From: Rotaria sp. Silwood1
Taxonomy: Eukaryota > Rotifera > Eurotatoria > Philodinida > Philodinidae
NCBI GenBank assembly: GCA_905250075.1
Contig: CAJNOP010000023.1
Span: forward strand, 1,114,490-1,178,489
Length of the DNA stretch: 64,000 bases
Direction of reading: 5' to 3'
This document shows positions 1-12,469 of this stretch, in pieces (position 1 is the stretch's first letter; each line of letters opens with the position of its first letter). Position numbers and translations under genes: made by a program. Under the pieces are notes generated by a model that saw only the letters and a program-made list of their open reading frames with translations, was not told the origin of the DNA and made no database searches.

Positions 1-337
1 AGTCGTTTGCTTTTCTTATTGCTCATGAGGCATCAAACGTGATTAAAATATTCATGTTTTCTGTCAAAGTAATAAACTTCTAGTACTTTCTTTTGATAGA
101 TGAGTTATTTGATATGCAAATAGATCTTCACAATTTCTTTTAGTAATCAATTTTACAATCATCAGCACAGAAATAAATCTCATTGAACATCAACGTCAAA
201 TTTAGCAATATAATAAAAAAAGGCAAAAACACATATTGTTAAGATAGATATCACAAATTATTATTATTCTATAATTTATTTACATTGGATATTTAATATG
301 ATCAACTACTGCACGACTAGGCAAGTTAGAATCATGA
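1..337. other. AT-rich non-coding DNA
   Basis: No reading frame or RNA gene is supported here. The hAT relic that starts at 338 may once have extended to the left, but I cannot follow a transposase frame into this stretch. Confidence 0.4.
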
Positions 338-562
338 TTGGAACTCGATTCATTCATTCAAAAAGCAAAAGTTGATATATTAACACCTAAGTCGATTTTA
401 ATAGAAATTGATATTTTTCTACCAGATAATTTAACCTATGATCTTAATTCATATCAATCTTTTAATAGACTTACTAGAAAAATTACGTGTGTTCTCGTTA
501 CATCAGTACCAATTGAACGTAAGTTTTCTCAAGGCGATCTTTTAATTAGATCACATAGCTGA
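338..562 (+). pseudogene. hAT transposase C-terminal relic
   Basis: A 74-codon open stretch carries the signature of the hAT-superfamily C-terminal dimerisation domain: SVPIERKFSQGDLLIRS, comparable with the family pattern (A/S)TSVPxERxFSxxGxxxxxxR. The frame stops right after this motif, where intact hAT proteins would go on with a basic Arg-rich segment and a leucine-rich helix. No RNase H-like catalytic part or zinc finger is visible upstream. It is best read as a dead fragment of an autonomous hAT element. Family assignment rests on one short motif. Confidence 0.55.
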
Positions 563-2222
563 AATTTTTCACGTGTTGGCAGCTGAGTGGAAATATTTTT
601 GAACCAGTATCCTGCAACCAGATTGGGTCCGAATTTGGCATCCTATCTGGTACTCCAACTCGGCAATATATGAGTTCTGGAAGTTTCAACATATTTGAAC
701 TTTTTCAAACTGCCACACATATAAAAGCATAGGAACGAAGACTGGTTTGATCATGGTTAGATAAAAATTCATCTACAGATGAACCGTATGAAGAAGTAAC
801 TATATACTTGGGGAGAAAAGATAAACATGTATTATTATGATAGAAAAAGCATTCATTTGATCTATCCGCAATTATAACGTTTGATATCAACACCATGCTT
901 CACTCTAGTGCTGCCAGCAACAAGCAAATACATATTAGTCAAAATTGATATGATTTTAAAAGTAGAAAGACATTAAGTAAATCTTGAATCATTTGCTTTT
1001 GTTTTGTGAAATTTGAGATGATCTCTTCTTTTTATTGCTATGTATGGAAGAAACTAAATCATATACTTTTTTATATAAATATGACAATTTTACTACGACT
1101 ATTGAAACATATGACAAATGTCGATTAACTCATGTCTGTATTCAGATGCGAAAAACCGGTTTTGTACGCAGGACACTACTTTAAAGTGCAATAGAACATT
1201 GATTAAACTGTTAGTAAGTATACTTTGACTTACAAACAATCTCAAGTTTACGTTTTTTATTCATAATCATTGATGTGTTTTTTTATTCTCTTGAGAAAAT
1301 GAATCAACGACCATTGGTCGAAAGACAATGACGATCCTTGCATGGTCCTATATGAATTTTCACTTTCATGAAACGAAAAGAATTGTTTTTACTGCTCTTA
1401 CTATGTAAATAAAGCTATTGTAGGTGTGCTATTTGATTATATATAGGGTTATTCTTATTTTGATACATAAAAACGAAGAACAACATAGCGTATTACGAAA
1501 AACTTATTGTTAACTTTCTTTATAAGAATAAAAAGAAAAACACAAAACTAACTTGAATTGCCCGACTTTGCATCAACTATTATTTGTATCGTAAGTCGTC
1601 TATTTCAGACTACTAAAGAAATCGATTAATATTTCATTGATAGATGTAAGCAATAATACATAACTTTTTCATTGAATTTTTCTCTCAAAATTGATTCATA
1701 TGCTTTGCTTTGACAAGACGTATTTTGTTTTTTCGTTTCATATATTTTCGTGTATCAATATGGTGACAATAAAAAACAAACTTCTCATGAGAATAAGACA
1801 AATTCAGACATTCTTTAAATATATTTATATACATACAATAAACTCAAAAAAAAGAAAGAAGAAGAAAGAACAATCGAATGCGCAAAGAATACTAATTAAA
1901 TAAAATGTGTAAAGATCAACAATAAATTTTCAAAAAAAAAAAAAAACGAGAATCATATGAAGTGAACGAGAGAAAAAATTCTAACGGAAAAATGTACACT
2001 GTACAACAAATAACAGACAAGGCTCGGATCAAAGAAAAGGTTTTAAAATGTTTTCTGTTTTTTTTTTCTTATTTGTAAAATATGGACACAAAAATAAAAA
2101 AAAAATCATATTGACTTACTGTTTTGCACGTTTAAAAGACGAAAGAAAAAAATAAAATAAAATTTTTCTTTTGTTTGTTTTTTTTTTGCTTTTTGTAAAA
2201 TTGGAATATCTATTATGCATAA
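563..2222. other. Intergenic, no gene recognised
   Basis: AT-rich DNA with poly(A/T) tracts (for example near 1931 and 2053). Short open stretches on either strand have no recognisable motif. The right end lies downstream of the minus-strand protease stop codon and should contain its 3' UTR. Confidence 0.4.
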
Positions 2223-5200
2223 CTATCGTAAAAATTTTCTTGGATAAACAACAATATTTTCATTTTCACTATCAGAATATCGTTGACTATTATAATGACT
2301 CCATGGATTTAATCTTTCAATATTATTATATCGTTGTGATGGTGAATAAAAATCATTCAATGGTTCAATTATATGATCTGAGGGTGTTGATGATATAGGA
2401 TAAACATAATTAGCAGTTGGTATCATTGGTTGTCGTCTCATTGGAGGTGATGGTGGTAATATTATTTGAGATGGTAGAAAATTTGTATCGATTTTATATT
2501 GTGATTTACGTGTTCGAGGCATTGGACATGGTACTGATTGTACTAAAGAAAATTCATCTTGAGATGATGATGATGGTAATGGTGTTAAAAATTTTCTTGG
2601 TAATGGTAATGGTGGTTCAAGAGTATAATGATGTTGTTTATCATTTGTTGATAGCCACATTAAATCATCGTCTAGTGTTGACGTTTGAGGATTTGACAAT
2701 GGAGGAGATGAATAATAAAGATTTAATCGTTCATCAAAATCATTTACTGTTGAAGCGATTTCTTGGTGTTGTTGTTGTTGTTGTTGTTGCTGTTGTTGTT
2801 GTGAATGAGATGATGGTGATTTAGTAATAGGATCTGGTGGTGGAGATGGAGGAGTATCACGACAACGATAAAATAAAATATATGCATCTGGTGTACATAC
2901 ACGTGATGGATCTAATTCGGATACAAGATGATCATCATAACAAAACCATTTTCCTGTTACCGGATTTTTACAATAGGCTAAAATTTAAAAATCAATTCAA
3001 TAAGATAGACTAGAAAAAATAACATAAATAGCAAAAACTATTGACATTTGTATAAAAAGTTATAATATGCTGGTGAAATCTATTAATCTGATAGAATGAG
3101 AAAAAGTGTTTGAACCTACTTGAATCTTGTGACTTCGCTACATATAATAAATGTCCTGCTATGGCAGCTGCCTACGAGAGTACATTTTTAATTGATAAGT
3201 CATTTTCTTACTGTAAGCTAATGGACTGTGCGTGACCAATCATGCTGATTCCGGATATGACCATGAAAAATTCTCTTAGACTTTTATACACTAGTTTTCT
3301 AGAATAAGAAATAATTGGAAAAAATCGTGCTTGATCTACTCAGATTATAGAACATATCGAATTGACTCGAATTCAATAATCATTTCTGTTTTCCAGAAAT
3401 GAGTTTCAAGGAAAATACTATCAACTTGAAGATTTTCACATTGCAAGAAAAGCGTACTTTTTTCTAGACAATTTTCTATGTTAGACAGAACAACAAGCAA
3501 TATTTAGCAAACAGTTTTTTAGTTTAGAAAACTAACATGCTCCATAACATACAACCAATGAGTTTTCAATGAGAAAACGATAGATCAATTAAAAGGATTT
3601 CCTCATAACACGATTTGATAAGGTTAATATTTTTTTCATATAGGATACAAAATTCGAAAATATTGTTCATTCATTTCTTATGTCATTGCTATTTTTAATG
3701 TTAATCAAAAGACTAATGTCATATAAAATTTCAGTAATTAAGTTAACATTAATATACTTTACAAATGAATAAATATAAACATAATCAAATAAACCTTTTA
3801 AGACGTGCCTTAAATTTTACATTAAGAAAAGAAAATGAAGCAAAAGAATTCTATTTAATAAATCTTACCAGTATAATGTCCATTTGACATACTTCCACGA
3901 TGATTACAAACAGCAAATAGATCATAAAGTCCATATTGTTTTTGTTGTTGATAGTCACTAGAATCTTGTTGATCATCATCAGCTCCACTATCATCATTAT
4001 TTAATCGTTCATCATTTTTTTTTGTTGATAAAAATTTTCTAACATCAAGACCAACAAGTGGAAATTGTACAGGATAAACTAATTTTGAATTAGACATTTT
4101 TGTTTGACAAAAACGTTTTAAATGTATAATTAAAACTGGTGGTAATGTTGAAATTTTTAAATTTTTAACTGTTCCATTTTCTTTTCGACGACAATGTGTA
4201 CACATCCATGCATCATCCTAAAATAGAAAAATATTATTCTCTTATTTCTTTTTTTTTGTTTTGTCTGATCAAAACAAAGATTAAAAAAAAAAAGAAAAAA
4301 AAAACTCAAATTAAAATCTATTGATATTACATGATTTAAACTTTCTGATTGTGTAAATAATGAAAAACAATCAGCTAATGATATTAATGATGATGATGGT
4401 TGATGTAATGCTGCACGAGCTTGAGCAACTGATTGATGAATATCAGGTTTATCATCATTAGAACCCCATTTTGATATAAATTGTCCAAGATATTTTTCAT
4501 GCCAATTAGCATAAACTTGAATATGTGATGGTCCAAGACCAGGACCATCATATGCATCAAGTATTTCAACAATTTTTTCAAGATAAAGTGGCCATTGTAC
4601 ATCATATGGTATTGGATATTCATTTTTTATTGTTTCACCAATTGTTGATTGATATTGATCAATAAGTGATAATTGAAAAACAACAAATTCTTGTGCATAT
4701 TCCATTGCTTCATCACGTATTATTGATCGTTGAGCTTTTATTATTGATAATTGTAATGCACGATAATTTGATTCACGTGGTACACGTACAGCTTAAGAGA
4801 TACAAAAATTTAAAAAAAAAACAATAATCTTATTTAATTAAAAGACAAAAAAAATAATATCTTTACCAATTGGTGCACCAAATCGTTGAACAAGACCAGA
4901 ATTAAGACGTACACGATTAAGTACAAGTATATTAACATATGAATTATTTGATAATGATTGATTTGTAGATTCTGTAGCTGATGCAACTTGTTCATTACTT
5001 TCTGTTATTGATGAAGGAAATTGTATAGCATATATATCATGTGTTAAACGAGACATTGGTTCTGTATCATGAAATACTTGAGAAAAACCATTATGTTGTT
5101 GAATTTCAACAAGTGCAAGCTAAAAGAGAGACAAACATTGTTTTTTTTTAAAGTTTCTTTATATATATATAAAACAAGAAAAAAATGCTTTTTTACATCA

Positions 5201-7846
5201 TTCGGATCAAGATTTGATTGTTGAGCAATAGCTTCTCGAACATCTTTAACAGTATTTGTAACTGGTAAACATAAACCAATTTGTAATTGTTTTGGTGATT
5301 GATTAAGAAAGACAACAGTTATAAAAACAGGTTTAATTATTTTTTGTGGTATTGGTAATGATAATAATAAATATGGTTCAAATGTTTTACTTTCTTGTTT
5401 ACATTGATTACAACGTAATGTTGAATGTAGTTGAGCACTAAATGTTAATGTTATTATACTTTGATTTGCATCTGTATAATCTGACCATGCACGTCGTGCT
5501 AATTCAACTGATGCAAGTGATGATGATGATTGAGAAGATATTGTCATAGATGAAAATGAATTCTAACAATAAGAAATAAATACAAATAAAATTTTTTTTA
5601 TTTCAATAAACATACTTTAGCTTGTTGCCGTACTCTTGCATTAGCAACTAAATTTAATTCATCATGAATTGTATTAATAAGATATAATAAAAATTCTTGA
5701 GCATCATTTTGATCATTACCAGAATATTGTCGATTAAGATTACCAATAGTTGTTTTAAAATCATAGGATAATTTTGATGTTGTATTTGATGAATTATTCC
5801 ATAATGCTTGAAATATTTGTACAAAAGATTTTGTTACTTTAAAACCATGTGGTTGAGATGTTGATGAATGTTGATAATCGAGTATTGCATTTTTTATATT
5901 ACGCATATCAATTTCATAACCTTTTCGTAATATATATAAAGCTAATTGTTCTGTATGACATAAACATTGAACAATAGCATTTATAAAACTAAAAAAAAAC
6001 AAAAAGTCAACATCATTTTTATAAGAAAATTAAATAGTTAATTTTTTTTTTCTTTTACATATGAAATTAATTTTTATCTATTCATCAACATTAAACAAAA
6101 GATTGCTGCTTATGACAGATCTATGTAGATAGTCATGAACAAAAAAAAAATGATCTAAATCATTTTTGTAAAAGAGAAATCATATTTAATGAATGATGCA
6201 CTGTTGAAAGGTGTGGATTTGAAGGTAACGATAATAGACTTTTAGCCACCTACATCTCAATGATTCCATTCTGACGATCTTTCATTATTATTTTTACACT
6301 TTTTTTTTTAATATAATTTCGCTGTTATTCTTGCATAGCTTTAATAAAACTTGAGATTTTTTTAGTATGGTCTAGAGACATTTCATAGACGAAATACCAT
6401 GGTTACTTTAATGTCGAAATTGTTCAAATATATATATATGAGCATTTATTCTTCATCTTAGTTCTTCTATATAATTTGAAAATTAAATTCAATAAAAATA
6501 TTTCATACTGTAATTAATTTTCTTGTTCAATTATAAAATTAGTACTACTTGATTATTTATTAAAGTAATATTCATAAGTATTGAAAAAATATATAAAATA
6601 TGCTTTTGTTAAATTTAAAATATTGAAATTTAGCAGAATAATAAATATCTAAAAAATTTCATTCAAAATTATTCTACCGACACGATATCAATCTATTGAA
6701 TTTCTTTGAATAAAATAGAAATATATGAGTGCCATCTAGAAGCAAAAAAGAAAACGACTAATCTTGACTATGAATCTTTATCTTCAATTCAAAGTTTTGA
6801 ATAAGAAATCAGAATATGTATGCTGTATTCTATATATATATATACTTTTCACAATAGTTCATTATACTCAAAGTTAATAATATGTTGCAAAAATTATTCT
6901 ATTAATATTCTCTTATTTTTGTATTTGTACTATATAATTATAACAAGAAATAACTATATAATATTTTTTTTTCTTTCAAAGAAAAATAAAAGAATATGAT
7001 TAGTTTAAAATATTGATGTCTAATTGAATAGCTTATAATTATGTTTATCAAAAAAAAATGCTACTTGACCACAAAATAAGGTCAAATGAAAAAATTTTTA
7101 CCATGTATTGCCACAATTTTTAAGTCCATATAAAAATGGAACATGTTGAGTTGCAGATGCTAATGTACGTCGATTTGATTTTCTTCGAATATCTAAACGT
7201 GTTAAAGAATTTCTTCGATTTTCATTTGAATTTATTGCATTATTATTATTATTATTAATCATTGCTGATGATGAATTTAGATTTTTAAATATAATTGGTG
7301 ATGTTGAATTGTTTAAATTTTGTTCAATTGAATTATTTGAAGTTGAAATTTGATATTCTGAAGATTTTTTTGTTGATGAAAAATTAATTAAACGTTTTAA
7401 ACGTGAAAAAAATGATCGACGTGATTTTGTTGTACTAGATAGAACAGATTCATAACCGGATGATGATGATGATGATATTGTTGTATTTGTTTTATAATAT
7501 GATGTTGTATCAGATGATATGGGTTCAGTTAATATTGGTGAATATGAATGTGTTGTTAAAGGTAATACATTTGATACAAAATCAACAGAACCCGATTGCA
7601 TTGAACCTAATGTACGTATATGATGATGAAGTGTATTATTGTTATTATTACTTATTGAGAAAGATTTACTAGAAAAATAAAAAAGAAATACATATTTAGA
7701 TAATGAGAAAATTTGAGTAAAAAAAAAAAAGAAAGAATAATTAATGAAATATTTTACCTGCCAACAACATCAGCAGCATCACGTTGCTTTTTAGTATTAT
7801 AAGTAACAAAATCTGTACTAGCAGCATTGACACAATGTTGAACCAT
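2223..7846 (-). CDS. Ubiquitin C-terminal hydrolase, USP31/USP43-like
   Basis: Cysteine protease that removes ubiquitin from proteins (peptidase family C19). Eight exons, all junctions in phase: 7758-7846, 7102-7668, 5616-5988, 5197-5562, 4867-5119, 4331-4791, 3869-4217, 2223-2977; 1070 residues. Residues 1-210 are Ser/Asn-rich with a basic patch. The Cys box GLKNCGNTCF holds catalytic Cys219, whose codon is split by the 1.1-kb second intron. Zinc-type CxxC pairs occur in CNQCKQES and CTHCRRKE. The His box has NGHYTAYC (His817), followed by KWFCYDD with the likely third catalytic residue. The tail carries AYILFYRCRD, then a poly-Gln run and Pro/Ser-rich sequence. The motif LADCFSLFTQ and the long insert between the CxxC pairs fit the USP31/USP43 group; USP31 versus USP43 cannot be separated here. 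Start ATG at 7846 opens the first in-phase exon. Confidence 0.93.
2769..2802 (-). repeat. Coding CAA/CAG repeat (poly-Gln)
   Basis: A run of TTG triplets with one TGC on the plus strand encodes about eleven glutamines in the last exon of the USP gene, after the catalytic domain. Such tracts are slippage-prone and probably vary in length between alleles. Confidence 0.8.
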
Positions 7847-8214
7847 TTTATAGTTTAATTAGTATAAAATGTTAAAGAACAAAATGTGATCTCTATCGAT
7901 CCATGGTAAAGCAAAAAGAAAAGAACAAATAAATAAACAAATATTGAGTATTATTATACCACAGAAAAATGTCAGCTTACATATAATTGATTATAGATGT
8001 CATTGATTCATATATTTTATTGATTATTAATAGAAAAAATTATTTTTCATTTCTGTACATAGGTAATGAATAATCAGTTAATTGAATTGATTCATGTCTT
8101 TTCGACTCATAAAAATTAGTCATTGTATGATAGTTTGTGACATCTGCAGTACACATTGAAGTATATATAAATTCTTTGAATTAGATTACAAATAAATATT
8201 TAGAATGTTTTGTT
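7847..8214. other. Upstream region of the USP gene
   Basis: Presumed promoter and 5' UTR of the minus-strand USP gene. It is AT-rich, and I see no clear TATA or other defined element. Confidence 0.3.
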
Positions 8215-8662
8215 ACGGTCTGGTAGTGACGCAAACCAGGATTTTTCTGGAAGCTGGATCTCAGCTTCAGAGCATAGGACCTAGATGAAACTTATCGAGG
8301 ATGATATATTGGACTCCAATAATAAGTCTTTATGAAAAAATTTTTGAGATTGGAGTTTACGAAAGAAAATATTTTTTTTATCCTCCAAAAATTTCTTTTT
8401 GGTTTTTGTAATATTCCGTTTTTTAAAGCTTTTTTTGTAATCTACATCGCGTTGCATCGATATAGATTAAAATTTCATCAAAAAACATGCATCCGTTCAG
8501 AAGTTATAACGTTTTGAATTTTTGTCAAATGTCGCAAAAATTTTTTCATAACGACTCATTATTAGAATCCAATATCGTCCTCGATAAGTTTCATCTAGGT
8601 CCTATGCTCTGACGCTGAGATCCAGCATACGGAAAAATCCTGGCGGTGTCACTGTGGTCTGG
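8215..8662. mobile_element. MITE-like element with long inverted repeats
   Basis: About 125 bases at the left (8215-8340) recur inverted at the right (8537-8662) at roughly 85% identity by eye. Shared blocks include AGAGCATAGGACCTAGATGA and its complement near 8595-8615. The middle 200 bases hold no convincing reading frame, so this is a non-autonomous fold-back or MITE element. The outer ends (GGTCTGGTAGTGACG against CACTGTGGTCTGG) are less well matched, so the exact borders and target-site duplication are uncertain. Superfamily unknown. Confidence 0.75.
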
Positions 8663-10017
8663 TAAATAATATGTAGTACTTGGATATTTCCATCGACTAT
8701 TTCTAAATTGCATGAAACTTTCAGAGTTTGTAGATCTTAGTGAACTATTAAAATCCTCAAGATCAGTTTTTTTAATTTCATCAATAAGTAGGTATATAAT
8801 GTGATAATATTTTTTAGGATTTTTAGATATAACCGCAAAAATTCAGTTTTTGTTGAAAGTAGTCTCACACAATAATATTTCAAATTAAATACATAAAGTA
8901 CTAAGTTTTATATATATTCTGATAGCTTCTGATCTTGGCTACATTTTGACCACTTTTTTTTGTAAATATTTTGAGAATATTATCCTTTCATGATGCTAAA
9001 TGTTAGCACATATTTTATGCAAACAAAAAAATGTTAGGAAAAATGGAATTCGGAAACATAGCCATACATAGGATTTTGTAGAGAATCGCTTGCTCTACAA
9101 CATGCACTAGATTCGAGCTCTTCTGTTTTTAATGTGACAAAATGGAAAATCAAGAAAGATAAAAAGATCGCCTTTTTTAATATATAAGAGAAAAATATGC
9201 AAATTCTAGCAATAAATATACTTTTTATTCTTCTAAAACGATCTTCTCAGATTATTAATTCAAACAAGGAAGGATGTGAGTGTAGGTATTAGTCTTCTTT
9301 TCATCCACAACCCACATCCACACCCTTTACATAAATTATTAGTTTCCAATTGAATGATATAGCCTGCAATTTAGCTAAATAAATGTTTATTTAACTCTTC
9401 AGTAAAAAAAGTATCGAAGCTATCTAATGCGAAATTGCTGAGATATAATTTCTGACATATTCAATTATTTGTATGTGTTTCAATTAAATATACAATCAAA
9501 ATCTGTACTACTGATAATAACAATGAAGAAATTGAATTATGAAATGTATTCTTATATCAAAGTAGTGAATGACATACAATGTTAGGTTTTTCTTGAATAA
9601 TAAAGCAATAAAGAAGAATTGTTTGGTTTCATAAATCAGTTTCTTATTGTGATCTTTGAAAATTTTTAGTGATATTCATTTTAGGATTAAAATAGAAAAT
9701 ATGGTAATAAGATTAGATTTGTATTAAATGCTATCATAGAAAAAATATCTTAAGAATTTTTCTATGAATTTTAGTAGCACTTCTATGTCATGAGTTACCA
9801 TTCAATATTATAAAAATGTTTTTCTATGATTGGTAAAAGGTTTTAATTTTCCTTAAATTTAAGGAAACATTTCTCGTTAGTTTTTTTTCTTTTTCACCCG
9901 AATACATCAGTAATAATTATCATTTTATAATGTGCAACATTGAAAAAGAAAATCTATAGTGCAAAGAAAAAAAATATTATTCTTCTACATTTCTTCTATG
10001 AGAATAAGACGTGCAGT
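8663..10017. other. Intergenic, no gene recognised
   Basis: AT-rich sequence between the inverted-repeat element and the small secreted-protein gene. No RNA gene or conserved reading frame was seen. The last 100 bases should contain the promoter of the gene at 10018. Confidence 0.35.
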
Positions 10018-10329
10018 ATGACTTATTTTACTTCCATAATATTTCTATTTTCATTCATATATCCATTATTAATTCAATGTCAATCTGGAACATTTATGCC
10101 AGTAACAGGACGAATAGATTCATTTAATTATGAAACCTATTTTCGAATGATAAGTGAACCTGAGTGTATATCAATTTGTCTTCAATATTCATCACCATTA
10201 TGTTATGCTATATCATATGAAAGTTTTCGTCAAGAATGTCGAATTATAACAGAATCTGTATCATCATCGTTTATTCCAAATCAATTATATCTTGATTGGC
10301 AATCGTATATTCGAATAAATGACTCTTAA
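10018..10329 (+). CDS. Small secreted protein, PAN/apple-like
   Basis: A 103-residue single-exon frame. I chose the ATG at 10018 because it opens directly on a signal peptide (residues 1-21, ending near LLIQC); the frame is open further up, but those codons are lysine-rich and would bury the signal. The mature part has cysteines spaced as PECISICLQYSSPLCYAISY and QECRI, a pattern typical of PAN/apple modules in secreted animal proteins, which bind proteins or glycans. One module almost fills the protein. Ligand and role are unknown. It stands alone, 1.7 kb from the nearest intact gene (the USP gene start). The domain call is from pattern only. Confidence 0.55.
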   Translation: MTYFTSIIFLFSFIYPLLIQCQSGTFMPVTGRIDSFNYETYFRMISEPECISICLQYSSPLCYAISYESFRQECRIITESVSSSFIPNQLYLDWQSYIRINDS

Positions 10330-10693
10330 ATAACTCAAACTTTTTCAGATATGAATCTGATTTTAAAAAAATAAATAAATCGATTATTTCTTATAAACTT
10401 ACAGTTTTCATATCTTTAACATAAAGAGATTCTGAACTTTGTAAACTTTTCTTTACTAGTCTATATAAGAATCATTTTATTTTCCTTCGTTCAATTAAAA
10501 ATATGGAAGATTTAGCAAAATAAAAAGAATTCATTTTTTGTATGTCTGTAAGCGTAACGTTGCATGGTTTTAGAAGAAATTGTTTTTCTTCATCATCAAC
10601 TTGGATACGTCGTCTGATGTGATCCTTTACTTTTACCAACTTATTCAAGTATTGAAATTGTTCACAAACAACAAACAAGGTAAGTTGTAAAGT
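10330..10693. other. Intergenic
   Basis: Likely 3' UTR of the small secreted-protein gene (AATAAA-like sequence near 10370), followed by sequence with no recognisable content. Confidence 0.35.
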
Positions 10694-10954
10694 GCATTAG
10701 AACAATTTCAACATGCATTTGAGATTCAAGTTGATCAAGTCAAATCATTTCATATTCATATGAAATCGTTTGAAATTTTTCAAAAATCACATACACCTAA
10801 TTATTCTTTATTAGCTATTATTCTTCATAATATTGCAAGAACATTCGAAGATCTTCATCAATATTAAGAAGCTGTTGATATATCTCGTCGTGCTTTTGAA
10901 TGTGATCATGCTGAAGTAAAAGTTAATCAAGGCGATCTTGATTTATTAAATTGA
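10694..10954 (+). pseudogene. TPR-repeat gene fragment
   Basis: Read in one frame this stretch gives tetratricopeptide-repeat sequence: ALEQFQHAFEIQ, then LLAIILHNIARTFEDLHQY, an in-frame TAA, and then EAVDISRRAFEC, ending at TGA. The order (helix A with L-A-I-x-x-x-x-I, a tyrosine, then E-A-V-x-x-x-x-x-A) matches kinesin-light-chain-like TPR units. The internal stop and lack of a start make it a dead fragment of about two units. Such TPR proteins are very numerous in bdelloid rotifers (family knowledge). The source gene is unknown. Confidence 0.65.
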
Positions 10955-11290
10955 ATTAATGTAAAAAGTGTTTAATATTTTCGATGTATGATCGGGGTTT
11001 TTTTTCGAGAATTCTTTTTGATAATTGGAAAAAAAGTAATAGACAGCGGGTTAATCCAAATCTTACATGTGTATAGATGATCTTTCATTGTAGTTACTAT
11101 CAAATATGTAATTCTTACTAAATAAATGAAAATACGTGCGAAGAAAGCAGTATTCATTAGTGATATAAATGCTGAAAATATAAAACTTAGTCAACAAATG
11201 AAATTGAAACTGTATTGAAATTCTCCTGCTAATGTTAACAAATAATGAATACTAAAAATAAAAAGGTAAGATTCCAATCTATGATGTATA

Positions 11291-12274
11291 TAACGGGTGG
11301 GCCACAATAAATGTCCCACTTTTGCATTTCATTTTTCCACAACTTAATACGTTGTATTAAAAAAACAAAATATACCATAACATGCAGCGTGAAAAGTTCT
11401 ATAATTTACACAAGATCGCTTTTTTTTATAATTACACTTTTTACTTTACAAGTGATCAAAATTTGGAGCGGTTAAATTTCGACTGTGCGAAAATTGATCG
11501 CAGAGAATTTTGCTTTTATACAAAACGATTATAATAAGCTGTCGCGTGCAAAATGTAGAGCTTTTCTAGCTGCATCTAGTGATATATTTTGCTGTTTTTT
11601 TAATAAGAGATACCAGGTGATAAAAAGATGAAATAAGAAAAAAACAATCTACCTCGTAGAAAAAAAATTCTGTTTTTGCGTGGTCAAAATTTGATTGCTT
11701 AGCTGATTTTGAAAACAAAAAGTGCACCTATAAAAAAAGCGGTCTTCTATAAATTGTAGAGCTTGTCAAGTTGCATCTTGTGATGTATTTTGTTTCTTTT
11801 TAATAAAACGCATCAGATGATAAGTAAGAAAAAAACAAATTGGTCGTGTATTGAAAAATGACTTTTTCGCAGCACCAAAATCTAATCGCTCAGAATTTTT
11901 GATAGCTTTGAAAACAAAAAGTACAACTATAAGAATAGCTGTCTTGTATAAATTGTAGAGCTTCTCCTGTTGCATCTAATGGTATGTTTTGTTTTCTTTT
12001 TAAATAGAAGATATCAGGTAATAAAAAGATGAAACGAGAAAAAACGAATTCATCTTTAACCAAAAAAAAATCATTTTCGCACAGTCAAAATTTGATCGCT
12101 CTATATTTTATCGGTTTTGAAAGCAAAAAGTGTAACTGTAGAAAAAGCTGCCTTGTATAAATTGTAGAGCTTTTTACGCTGCATCCTGTGGTATATTTTG
12201 TTTTTTAATACAACGTATTAAGTTGTGGAAAAATAAAATGCAAAATTGGGACATTTATTATGGTCCACCCGTTA
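11291..12274. mobile_element. Mariner/Tc1-type non-autonomous element
   Basis: The left end TAACGGGTGGGCCACAATAA and the right end, inverted, TAACGGGTGGACCATAATAA are flanked by TA on both sides (11289-11290 and 12275-12276), the target-site duplication expected for Tc1/mariner. The inverted repeats run for about 125 bases at roughly 90% identity by eye, through CAACTTAATACGTTGTATTA. The interior has no transposase; it contains about four tandem units of some 200 bases (see the separate repeat entry). This is a 984-base MITE-like passenger needing a transposase in trans. The exact terminal base is ambiguous because the end itself contains TA. Confidence 0.85.
11550..12215. repeat. Internal ~200-bp tandem repeats of the element
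   Basis: The anchor TGTAGAGCTT occurs at 11554, 11755, 11954 and 12163, spaced 201, 199 and 209 bases. Each is followed by TTGCATCT-like sequence and a T-rich TATTTTG block, and preceded by an AAAACAAAAAGTG block. The last unit runs into the right inverted repeat, and its mirror image forms the inner part of the left one. The array probably grew by internal duplication of the subterminal region. Confidence 0.75.
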
Positions 12275-12469
12275 TATGTGGACTCGAATTTTTCAAATAT
12301 GCAAAGGCCAATTAATTCAGATTCATTGAATCTGACAAGTAAAAAAATACAACTGTCATATTTTCTCTATTAATACTAGCAATTTTTACCTCCTTCTTGT
12401 TACATTTCATCTGCATAGTAATCTACATGCAATGAATACCTTTGAATAAAAGATAAAAGAACAACAAAC

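Noticed and set aside
2417..2824. Plus-strand 135-codon Val/Met-rich frame
   Set aside because: It is the antisense of the last USP exon, including the poly-Gln tract; codon content is a mirror artefact.
11766..11975. Minus-strand 69-codon frame
   Set aside because: Lies inside the tandem units of the mariner-type element.
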